In this document: positions 28,763 through 38,702 of the stretch, piece after piece
Layout: every line of letters starts with the position of its first letter
Position numbering within the stretch: the first letter of the stretch is position 1
Assembly (NCBI RefSeq): GCF_025290835.2
Contig: NZ_JAOCQD020000001.1
Span: 1,922,001 to 1,986,000 of the forward strand
From: Aquabacterium sp. OR-4
GTDB taxonomy: Bacteria > Pseudomonadota > Gammaproteobacteria > Burkholderiales > Burkholderiaceae_C
DNA: 64,000 nt
Reading direction: 5' to 3'
The notes under the pieces: generated by a model
Database searches by the model: none
Seen by the model: the letters and a program-made list of their open reading frames with translations, nothing else
What the model was told of the DNA's origin: nothing
Position numbers and translations under genes: made by a program

Positions 28763-31279
28763 CTATCGAACCAGGGTTTCCACGAGCGGCGCTGATGGCT
28801 GCCAATGCCAGTAGCGGCGCCGCACTTCACGAGTGCACTCCACCGCACCATCCTGCCACTTCCACGCACCACATTGATCGGTTCGCACCACTTCAATGCG
28901 GCGATCGGCATATCGGGCCAGCACCTCGGGTGCCGGATGGCCAAAACGGCTGCGGTAAGCGGCCTGCACCACGGCCCAACGTGGTGCCACGGCGTCCAGC
29001 AGCGCGGCGGTGGACGAGGTGCGGCTGCCGTGGTGCGGCACCAGCAGCACCTGGCTGGCCAGCGCGGCGGGTGGCAGGCGCTGCAGCATCGCCGCCTCTT
29101 GTTGCGCTTCGATGTCGCCGGTGAGCAGCGCGCTGCGGCCGCTGGCATCGGTGATGCGCAGCACGCACGACACGGCGTTGGGCTTCACGGCGCTGGCGTA
29201 GTCGGCCGGCGTGGGGTGCAGCAGCGCGAACTGCACGCCGTCCCACACCCAGCCCAGGCCGGCCTGGCAGCGGGTGTGCGGCAGCGGCCGGGCGCGCAGC
29301 GGGTGCTCGTCGGGCAGCGAGCTCCACACATCGGCCACCGGCAGCGCGTCCAGCAGCGTGGCGGCGCCGCCCACATGGTCGGCGTCGCGGTGGCTCAGCA
29401 TCAGGCGGTCGATGTGGCGCTCGCCACGCGCGCGCAGCAGCGGCAGCAGCACGCGCTGGCCAGCATCGCTGTCGCGGCTGATCTGCGGGCCGGTGTCATA
29501 GACCAGCAGGTGCGCGTGCGTGCGCACCAGCACCGCCGTGCCCTGACCCACATCGGCCACCAGGATCTGCATCTGCCCGGGCACCGGCCGCTCGCTAGCC
29601 GGCCACAGCAGCGGCAGCACCAGCGGCAGGGCCAGGCCGCGCAGACGCCAGGGCAGCGGCAGCACGCCCAGCAGCGCGCCGGCCAGGCCGCTGGCCACGG
29701 CCCAGGCCGGTGCGACCGCGGTGGTCCACTGGGCCACCGGGGCGCTGGCCAGCCAGCCCAGGCCGGCCACACCGGCCTGCACCAGGGCGCCGGTCAGGCT
29801 CCACAGCGGCGGCAGCAGCACGCCGGCCAGTGCCAAGGGCGTGATCAGCAGGGTGACCAGCGGAATGGCCACCAGGTTGGCCACCCAGCCCACCAGCGAC
29901 ACCTGGCCAAAAAACACCAGCGACAGCGGCGCCAGCCCCAGCGTGGCCACCAGCTGGGCGCGACCATGCGCCGCCAGCGCCGCGCCCAGGCGCCCGCCCA
30001 GCCGGTGCAGGCGTGTGCGTCGGGTGTCGGGCAAAGCCGCCGCGTCGCGCGGCCGGTGCAGGCCGCGCGTGACCGGCTCCGACAGCAGCAGCAGCGCCAC
30101 CGCGGCAAAGCTCAGCCAGAAGCCGGCCTGCAGCAGCGCCCAGGGGTCGGCCAGGGTGACAACCACCGCCGCCAGCAGCAGCACCAGCAGCCAGGGCCAG
30201 CGCACACCGGTGCTGCGCAGCGCCGCGGCCATGGCCAGCATCAGCACGGTGCGCTGGGCCGGCACGCCCCAGCCGGCCAGCAGCGCATAGGCCGTGGCCA
30301 GCAGCAGCCCGCCCCAGCGCGCCGCCACCGGCAGCGGCACGGCCAGCATGCCGCGCGGCCAGCGCCGCCACAGCCAGGCCACGCCGGCCGCGGCCAGCCA
30401 GGCCAGCATCGTGACGTGCACGCCCGAGATCGATACCAGGTGGGCAATGCCGGTGGCGCGAAACAGCTCCCAGTCGGCGCGCTCGATGGCCGCCTGGTCG
30501 CCCACCACCAATGCCGCCAGCACGCCGGCCACGCGGCCATCGGGCACCTGGCGGCGGATGGCGTCGCGCAGCTGGCCGCGCAGGCGTTCCACCGGGTGCG
30601 CGCCGGTCTCGGCCAGCAGCTGCGCCGGCGGCCCGCCGCGCTGCACCCGCACGCTGCCATTGGCCCCCAGGCCCTGCTCGAACCACCACAGCTCCACGTC
30701 AAAGCCGTGCGGGTTCATCGCGCCGTGCAGGGCCTTCAGGCGCAGCGGCAGGCGCCAGCGCTGGCCGGCCTGCAGCGCGGCGCGCGGCTCGTCGAACCAG
30801 GCGCTCTCGTCAAAGCCCGACCACCAGCCCAGGGTCAGCCGCGCAGGCAGGCGCACCGGCCGGCCGCGGTGCCAGGCCTGCTCCACCTCGAAGGCAAAGC
30901 GTGCGCCCGCGGCGTCCTGCTGCGGCATGACCGCCACCACGCCGGTGACGATCAGATCCAGACCTTCGAGCGCCGGGTCGAGCCGCTCGGCCAGCCGGTC
31001 GGCCGCGCGCAGCGCCGTGCCGGCAAAGGCCAGGCCCGCCACGCCCAGACACAGCAGGCCCCAGGCCACCGCGGCCCGCTGCGGCCAGTGGCGCCAGGCC
31101 AGGCCCGCCAGCACCACCAGGGCCAGCGCGATGGCCAGCGCCCACCGCAGGCCGGGCTGCGGCCACAACGCTGCCTGCTGCAACTGCAGCGCCACGCCGC
31201 CCAGCCAGGCCAGGCCCGGCAAAGCCACCTGCCAGCTGGCCAGGCCCGCGGCGCCGCCGGGGGGCGCAGGCTTGGCCAT
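28763..31279 (-). CDS. comEC: DNA internalisation/competence protein ComEC/Rec2
   Basis: ComEC is the inner-membrane channel for single-stranded DNA in natural transformation. The 838-residue protein has N-terminal membrane segments and a DUF4131 region (about 15-200), then the multi-spanning competence domain (about 240-560, with GIAHLVSISGVHVTMLAW). A C-terminal metallo-beta-lactamase domain has VADVGQGTAVLVRT (about 575), SHRDADHVGG (about 627) and LLVPHHGSRTSS. The metal-binding HxDxxH pattern is intact, consistent with the nuclease activity proposed for this domain. The start is ATG 31279; a longer in-frame extension overlaps the divergent RidA gene and is not coding. Other competence genes are not in the window. 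Confidence 0.93.
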   Translation of the reverse strand: MAKPAPPGGAAGLASWQVALPGLAWLGGVALQLQQAALWPQPGLRWALAIALALVVLAGLAWRHWPQRAAVAWGLLCLGVAGLAFAGTALRAADRLAERLDPALEGLDLIVTGVVAVMPQQDAAGARFAFEVEQAWHRGRPVRLPARLTLGWWSGFDESAWFDEPRAALQAGQRWRLPLRLKALHGAMNPHGFDVELWWFEQGLGANGSVRVQRGGPPAQLLAETGAHPVERLRGQLRDAIRRQVPDGRVAGVLAALVVGDQAAIERADWELFRATGIAHLVSISGVHVTMLAWLAAAGVAWLWRRWPRGMLAVPLPVAARWGGLLLATAYALLAGWGVPAQRTVLMLAMAAALRSTGVRWPWLLVLLLAAVVVTLADPWALLQAGFWLSFAAVALLLLSEPVTRGLHRPRDAAALPDTRRTRLHRLGGRLGAALAAHGRAQLVATLGLAPLSLVFFGQVSLVGWVANLVAIPLVTLLITPLALAGVLLPPLWSLTGALVQAGVAGLGWLASAPVAQWTTAVAPAWAVASGLAGALLGVLPLPWRLRGLALPLVLPLLWPASERPVPGQMQILVADVGQGTAVLVRTHAHLLVYDTGPQISRDSDAGQRVLLPLLRARGERHIDRLMLSHRDADHVGGAATLLDALPVADVWSSLPDEHPLRARPLPHTRCQAGLGWVWDGVQFALLHPTPADYASAVKPNAVSCVLRITDASGRSALLTGDIEAQQEAAMLQRLPPAALASQVLLVPHHGSRTSSTAALLDAVAPRWAVVQAAYRSRFGHPAPEVLARYADRRIEVVRTDQCGAWKWQDGAVECTREVRRRYWHWQPSAPLVETLVR

Positions 31280-31333
31280 GGGGCCCAGTGTAGGATGGCC
31301 CGTTGTCTGTTCTCCAACCCGCCTGACCCCGCC

Positions 31334-31789
31334 ATGTCCGTCTACGACACGCTCTCGCAACTGGGCATCACGCTGCCGCCGGTGGCCGTGCCCGCCGCCG
31401 CCTATGTGCCCTTCGTGCAAACCGGCAAGCTGGTGTTCCTCTCGGGACACATTGCCAAGAAGGACGGCAAGCCCTGGGTGGGCCAGCTGGGCGCCGGCAT
31501 CGCCACCGCCGAGGGCCAGGCCGCAGCGCGCGCGGTGGCCATCGACCTGCTGGGCACGCTGCATGCAGCGGTGGGCGACCTCAACCAGGTGGCGCGCATC
31601 GTCAAGCTGATGAGCCTGGTCAACAGCACGCCCACGTTCACCGAGCAGCACCTGGTGACCAATGGCGCGTCGGAGCTGATCGGCCAGGTGTTCGGCGCGG
31701 CCGGCGCGCATGCCCGCAGCGCCTTTGGCGTGGCGCAGATCCCGCTGGGCGCCTGCGTCGAGATCGAACTCATCGCCGAGCTGAAGTGA
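31334..31789 (+). CDS. RidA (YjgF/YER057c/UK114) family protein
   Basis: The 151-residue protein belongs to the RidA superfamily, whose founding members hydrolyse reactive enamine/imine intermediates. It shows LVFLSGHIAKKDGKPWVGQL, a central TLHAAVGDLNQVARIVKLM and the C-terminal GAHARSAFGVAQIPLGACVE. The catalytic Arg of RidA appears as the Arg in ARSAFG. It is longer than E. coli RidA (128) and matches the longer subgroup with an N-terminal LSQLGITLP helix. It is divergent from comEC, and its stop overlaps the dsbB GTG start (31786-31789). Confidence 0.9.
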   Translation: MSVYDTLSQLGITLPPVAVPAAAYVPFVQTGKLVFLSGHIAKKDGKPWVGQLGAGIATAEGQAAARAVAIDLLGTLHAAVGDLNQVARIVKLMSLVNSTPTFTEQHLVTNGASELIGQVFGAAGAHARSAFGVAQIPLGACVEIELIAELK

Positions 31790-32280
31790 GCCCGGCGGTT
31801 CGCCCGGCGCGGCTGCTGCTGGCGGCCGCGCTGGCCAGCTTTGGCGCCGTGGGCGCGGCCTTGTTCACCCAGGTGGCCTGGGGCATGCAGCCCTGCCCCT
31901 GGTGCGTGCTGCAGCGCCTGATCTTCGTGGCCATCGGTGTGGTGGCCGTGTTGGGCCTGGTGGTGGTGCGGGCACCCGCCGGCCGGCGCAGCACCGGCGT
32001 GCTGGTGTTGCTGCTGGCCGCCTGCGGCATGGCCGCGGCGCTGTGGCAGCACTTCGTGGCCAGCAAGAGCGCCTCGTGCAACCTGACGCTGGCCGACCGC
32101 ATCATGGAGCTGAGCACGCTCGACCGGCAGCTGCCGCTGCTGTTCTCGGCCACCGCCAACTGCGCCGATGCCTCGGCGCCGCTGCTGGGCCTGGCCTACG
32201 AGTTCTGGAGCCTGGGCCTGTTCGGCCTGCTGGCGGTGGCGGCGCTGCAGCTGCTGCGGCGCCACAGCTTCTTCGGCTGA
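31786..32280 (+). CDS. dsbB: Disulfide bond formation protein DsbB
   Basis: DsbB re-oxidises DsbA and passes electrons to ubiquinone. The 164-residue protein has four membrane segments (about 9-30, 41-62, 70-88 and 137-156). The first periplasmic loop holds C37-P-W-C40 (QPCPWCVLQR, the quinone-proximal pair); the second holds C98 (SASCNL) and C126 (ATANCAD). Length and cysteine spacing fit DsbB. The GTG start at 31786 overlaps the RidA stop by 4 bp (GTGA), so expression is coupled to that gene. Confidence 0.92.
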   Translation: MSPAVRPARLLLAAALASFGAVGAALFTQVAWGMQPCPWCVLQRLIFVAIGVVAVLGLVVVRAPAGRRSTGVLVLLLAACGMAAALWQHFVASKSASCNLTLADRIMELSTLDRQLPLLFSATANCADASAPLLGLAYEFWSLGLFGLLAVAALQLLRRHSFFG

Positions 32281-32316
32281 CCCCGGTCAAGCCGGCCCGG
32301 GCGCCACTCGGGCAGC

Positions 32317-33666
32317 ATGGCCGCCATGCCCACCCCCACTGACCCGGCCGCCGATGCCGATGTGCTGATCGTTGGCGCCGGCCCCGCCGGCCTGGCCCTG
32401 GCCACCGCCCTGGCCGATGCCGGCCTGCGCCCCTGGCTGCTCGAGCAGCAGGCGCTGGCCGCCGTGGCCGAGCCGGCCGAGGACGGCCGCGACATCGCCC
32501 TCACCCACCGCGCGCGCGATGTGATGCACGCGCTGGGCCAGTGGGCACGCCTGCCGGCCGACTGCATGGCCCCGCTGCAGCAGGCGGCGGTGCTGGACGG
32601 CAACACTGCCGGCCACAGCACCGGCCCGCTGCGTTTTGCCAGCGGCCAAGGCGAGCCGCTGGGCTGGCTGGTGCCCAACCACTGCATCCGCCGCGCCGCC
32701 TATGAAGCCGCCCTGGCCCGCCCGGCGGTGCGGCTGCGCTGCGAGGCGCGCGTCACCGCGCTGGATCGCAGCGGCCCGCTGGCCCGCGTGAGCCTGGCCG
32801 ACGGCAGCACGCTGCACGCGCCGCTGGTGGTGGCCGCCGACAGCCGCTTTTCAGGCACCCGGCGCCTGGCCGGCATTGGCGCGGCCATGCGCGATTTCGG
32901 CCGCAGCGTGGTGGTGGGCCGGGTGCAGCACGAACGCGATCACCAGGCCACGGCCTGGGAGTGTTTTGGCTACGACAACACGCTGGCCCTGCTGCCGATG
33001 AACGGCCGCCAGTGCTCGGCGGTGGTCACCGTGCCCAGCGACCAGGCCCCCGCCTGGCTGGCGCTGGACGATGCGGCCTTTGCCGCGCGCATCCACGGCC
33101 AGAGCGGCGGCCGCCTGGGCGCGCTGCAGGCCGCCGGGCCGCGCCACCACTACCCGCTGGTGGGCGTGTATGCGCAGCAGTTCGTGGCCGAGCGTTTTGC
33201 ACTGCTGGGCGATGCCGCAGTGGGCATGCACCCGGTCACCGCACATGGCTGGAATTTCGGCCTCTACGGTGTGCAGGTGCTGGCGCGCCAGCTGGCCGCA
33301 GCGCACCGCGCCGGCCGCGACATCGGCCAGCTGGCGGTGCTGCAGCCCTACGAGGCCGAGCACCGCCGCGTCACCCGCCCGGTGTACCTGGGCACCAATG
33401 CCATCGTCGGCCTGTTCACCGACGCGCGCGGCCCCGCGCGGCTGGCGCGCCGCGCCGTGCTGGGGGCCGCCGAGCATGTGCCGCCGCTGGCGGCGGTGAT
33501 CAAGACCGCGATCACCGCGCAGCTCACCGGCCGGCCGCCGGCCTTTGGCCCACTTACACCGCTGCCACCGCTGCCGCCCCTGCCACCGCTGCCCGCCTTG
33601 CCCGCCTGGGCCCGCGCGCTGCGCGACCGCGCGGCCGGGCGGCTGTTCAGCGGCCCGCGGCGCTGA
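32317..33666 (+). CDS. ubiM: FAD-dependent ubiquinone-pathway hydroxylase, UbiM-like
   Basis: This 449-residue flavin monooxygenase of the UbiH/UbiF/VisC family has the Rossmann motif VLIVGAGPAGLALATALADAG (starting at 16) and a second FAD contact, FALLGDAAVGMHPVTAHGWN (about 293-312). The GMHPVTAHG form, in place of the UbiH/UbiI-type LHPIAGQG, is what I associate with UbiM, an O2-dependent hydroxylase of the ubiquinone ring. The subfamily call is moderate. The C-terminus has a repeat-like PLPPLPPLPPLPALP stretch (about 412-428) not expected in the enzyme core. ATG 32317 and ATG 32326 are equivalent starts. It follows dsbB, which itself needs ubiquinone. Confidence 0.72.
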   Translation: MAAMPTPTDPAADADVLIVGAGPAGLALATALADAGLRPWLLEQQALAAVAEPAEDGRDIALTHRARDVMHALGQWARLPADCMAPLQQAAVLDGNTAGHSTGPLRFASGQGEPLGWLVPNHCIRRAAYEAALARPAVRLRCEARVTALDRSGPLARVSLADGSTLHAPLVVAADSRFSGTRRLAGIGAAMRDFGRSVVVGRVQHERDHQATAWECFGYDNTLALLPMNGRQCSAVVTVPSDQAPAWLALDDAAFAARIHGQSGGRLGALQAAGPRHHYPLVGVYAQQFVAERFALLGDAAVGMHPVTAHGWNFGLYGVQVLARQLAAAHRAGRDIGQLAVLQPYEAEHRRVTRPVYLGTNAIVGLFTDARGPARLARRAVLGAAEHVPPLAAVIKTAITAQLTGRPPAFGPLTPLPPLPPLPPLPALPAWARALRDRAAGRLFSGPRR

Positions 33667-33755
33667 CCCGCTGCGGCTGCCCCTGCCGCGCAGGCACCTG
33701 GCGGCCCTGCGCGAGGCGCCGCACGGGTGTTGGGCTGCGTGGCGTGTGATCGGTG

Positions 33756-35035
33756 TCAGTCGCCGTGGCGGCGCGCCCGCCGCACGGCGGGGTCGATCAC
33801 CGCGGCCAGCGCGGCCGCTGCCCAGACCGTGCTGAACACGGCCAGCGCGGTGCCGGTGTCGCGGTGCTCCAGCAGCCAGCCGCAGGCCGCCGCGCCCACC
33901 GGGATCAGGCCCATCGCCACCAGCCGGAAGCTGCTGTTGACGCGGCCCTGCAACCCGTCCGGAATCATCGCCAGCCGGTGGCTGAACTGCACCACGTTGT
34001 AGATCGGGGCGCAGAACATGATCACGCCATACACCAGGCCCAGGCTCCACACCCCGGTGCCCAGGGCGTAGAGCGGAAACACCGCGGCCTCGACGCACAG
34101 CAGGCCGATGACCGCCGGCCCGAACTGCACCCGCCGCTGCACCCAGGGCCCCGCCACGGCCCCCAGCACCGCGCCAACGCCGCCGCATGACAGCATCCAG
34201 CCCACCTGCGCATCGCTGGCGCCATGCTGGTGGGCCAGCACGATCAGCAGCAGCGGCACCGCGGCCTGCACGCCGTTGACCACGCAGGTGATCAAGGCCA
34301 TGTCGCGCACCAGGCGCTCGCGCCACAGCCAGCGCAGGCCCTCGGCCACCTCGGTGCGCAGGCGCCGCGGCGGGCTGCGCGTGGCCAGCGCAAGCGGGGT
34401 GCGCAGGCGCCACACCGACCACCAGGCCAGACCGTGGCACAGCACGTCCAGCCCGAAGGGCGCGGCCCGGCCGACACCCTGGTACAGCGCCGCACCCACC
34501 GCCGGCCCCAGCACGGCGGCGGCGCCATAGCCGGCCTGGTTCTGCGCCGTGGCCGCCGGCAGTTGCCCGGGTGTCACCACGCGCGGCAAGGCCGCGGTGC
34601 CGGCGATGTTGACGAAGACGTGGAACAGCCCTTCCAGCATGGCCACGGCGTACAGGTGCGGCAGGCCCAGCCGGTCGAGCGCCAGGGCCAGGGCCAGGCT
34701 GGCCACCGCCAGCACGCGTCCGGCCAGGCACAGCAGCATCAGGCGGCGCCGGTCCCAGCGGTCGACCAGCGCGCCCACCGGCAGGCTCAGCAGCAAGAAG
34801 GGCAGCATGTGCAGCACCACCACCCAGCTGGCCTGCTGCGGCGAACCGGTGAGCGCCAGCACCAGCAGCGGATAGGCAATGCCGCTGGCCTGGCCGCCCA
34901 GGTTGGCCACCACCTGGGCCGTCCACAGGCGCATGAAATCGGGCTGGCGCCACAGCGGGCGCAGCGCGGCGGCAACGGCGGCGTTGCCTGGGCCGGCGCC
35001 GGGGCCCGCCTGTGCGCCAGGGCCGGCCGGCACGC

Positions 35036-35039
<4 letters not shown>
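33756..35039 (-). CDS. MFS transporter (MFS_3/EntS-like exporter)
   Basis: The 427-residue protein has about twelve membrane segments. The loop 2-3 signature is [15 protein letters not shown] (compare G-x-x-x-D-R-x-G-R-R), and [19 protein letters not shown] and [20 protein letters not shown] segments are typical of the enterobactin-exporter/macrolide-efflux branch ([20 protein letters not shown] in full). The GTG start at 35039 overlaps the TGA of parC as GTGA; the frame stays open further upstream inside parC, but without transporter sequence. Co-translation with a topoisomerase subunit is unusual. The substrate is unknown. Confidence 0.85.
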
Positions 35040-37366
<2,327 letters not shown>

Positions 37367-37757
37367 GGGTCGCGGCTGGCGGCACCCGCCGCCGGGGGAG
37401 CCGTTGCTGTCAGGACAAGTGGTTCGAAAGCCGGCACCGGGCCAGCCAGGCACGCCGCGTGCAGGCTGTCAGGCGGCGGGGCCGGCGCGCCGCAGCGCCG
37501 GCATGGGCCCGCAGGGCCGACCGCCGCCGCCAGCGGCGGTGCCGGGTGCTGCGGGCATTGTGTCATTGTCGGCACGCCCGGCCGGCCACGCGGCCGGCCC
37601 GCCGCCCGGGCACTGGCGCAGCAGCCGGCGCCACCCCAGGCGCGCCGGCCGACACACAGATTTACCTGCACGCACAGCGCGCGAAACCTGGCCGCGGCCC
37701 AATGCGCACGGCATTGGGCAGGATCCCGGCTGGACGCCGGACACAGGAGGCAACCCC
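37367..37757. other. 391-bp intergenic region between divergent parC and dioxygenase genes
   Basis: I find no convincing gene here. It contains a GGCCGGCC-type palindrome with a short spacer (around 37577-37599), a GACAAT on the minus strand near 37564-37569 that could be a -10 box for parC, and a perfect 9-bp hairpin at 37697-37719 ahead of the dioxygenase gene. CTGTCAGG occurs twice, near 37408 and 37466. Confidence 0.5.
37697..37719 (+). promoter_or_regulatory. Perfect 9-bp inverted repeat upstream of the dioxygenase-like gene
   Basis: GCCCAATGC and GCATTGGGC flank a GCACG loop, ending 38 nt before ATG 37758. It could be an operator or a leader hairpin. No T-tract follows, so it is not an obvious terminator. 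Confidence 0.45.
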
Positions 37758-38642
37758 ATGAACGCAGCACGACGCCACGTACTTTCCACCGATCTGGAGC
37801 GCATGCTCGACGCCAGCCCCGAGCGCCGCCGCCTGCTGCGCTGGCTGTCGGCCGGCGTGGCCTTGTCGGCCGGCCCGATGGCCCTGGCCGGATGCGGCGG
37901 TGGCGGTGGCGACGCCGGCACCGCGGGTTTTGGCAGCACCACCGGCAGCGGCACCACCACCGGCAGCGGCTCGACCACCGTGTCCTCGTGCACCGCGGTG
38001 CCCACCGAGACCAACGGGCCCTACCCGGCCGACGGCACGCTGGCCTCAAGCCAGCGGCTCAATGCGCTGGCCTTGTCGGGCATCGTGCGCAGCGACATCC
38101 GCACCAGCGTGGCCAGCGCCAGCGGTACCGCCGCCGGTGTGGTGGCCACGCTCAAGATCAAGCTGGTCAATGCCAACAGCGGCTGCGCCAACCTGGCCGG
38201 TTACGCCATCTATGTGTGGCACTGCACCCGCGACGGCAACTACTCGCTGTACTCCAGCGGCCACACCGGTCAGAACTACCTGCGCGGCGTGCAGGTGACC
38301 GACGCCAACGGCGAGGTCAGCTTCACCACCATCTTTCCGGGTGCCTACAGCGGCCGCTGGCCGCACATCCACTACGAGGTCTACCCCAGCGAGACGGCGG
38401 CCATCGACGCCGGCAGCGTGGGCGACTGGACCAAGGTCTCGCAGATCGCGATCCCCGAGGACGCGTGCCGCACCGTGTATGGCTCGGCCAGCGGCTACAG
38501 CAGCAGCCTCACCGCGCTGAACGGCGTGAGCCTGGCCAGCGACAACGTCTTCAGTGACGGCGTCACCAGCCAGATGGCCACGGTGAGCGGCAGCCTCAGT
38601 GCCGGCTATGTGATCGACGCGGTGGTCGGCATCTCGGTCTGA
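37758..38642 (+). CDS. Intradiol ring-cleavage dioxygenase-like lipoprotein
   Basis: The 294-residue protein begins with ERRRLLRWLSAGVALSAG (Tat-like Arg pair, hydrophobic 29-44) and a lipobox MALAGC (Cys46). A Gly/Thr/Ser-rich spacer (47-75) follows. The rest matches the intradiol dioxygenase fold: AGYAIYVWHCTRDGNYSLYS aligns with the family VWHCDA.G.YS motif, and FPGAYSGRWPHIHYEVY supplies Tyr197, His203 and His205. With Tyr162 these would be the four Fe(III) ligands. Cytoplasmic members cleave catechol or protocatechuate; this predicted exported, lipid-anchored form probably acts on another aromatic or may bind polysaccharide. RBS AGGAGG lies 7 nt before ATG 37758. Confidence 0.82.
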   Translation: MNAARRHVLSTDLERMLDASPERRRLLRWLSAGVALSAGPMALAGCGGGGGDAGTAGFGSTTGSGTTTGSGSTTVSSCTAVPTETNGPYPADGTLASSQRLNALALSGIVRSDIRTSVASASGTAAGVVATLKIKLVNANSGCANLAGYAIYVWHCTRDGNYSLYSSGHTGQNYLRGVQVTDANGEVSFTTIFPGAYSGRWPHIHYEVYPSETAAIDAGSVGDWTKVSQIAIPEDACRTVYGSASGYSSSLTALNGVSLASDNVFSDGVTSQMATVSGSLSAGYVIDAVVGISV

Positions 38643-38643
38643 G

Positions 38644-38700
38644 CGCCGGGGCCGGGCACGGCGCCCGGCAGGCGGCCCGCCGCGTCGCGCGGCGGCCGTG
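38644..38700. terminator. GC hairpins between convergent dioxygenase-like gene and parE
   Basis: The 60-bp gap holds GCCGGG...CCCGGC and CGCCGCG-TCG-CGCGGCG inverted repeats. They can form stable hairpins but lack T-tracts, so a role as a bidirectional terminator is only likely from position. Confidence 0.35.
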
Positions 38701-38702
38701 CC

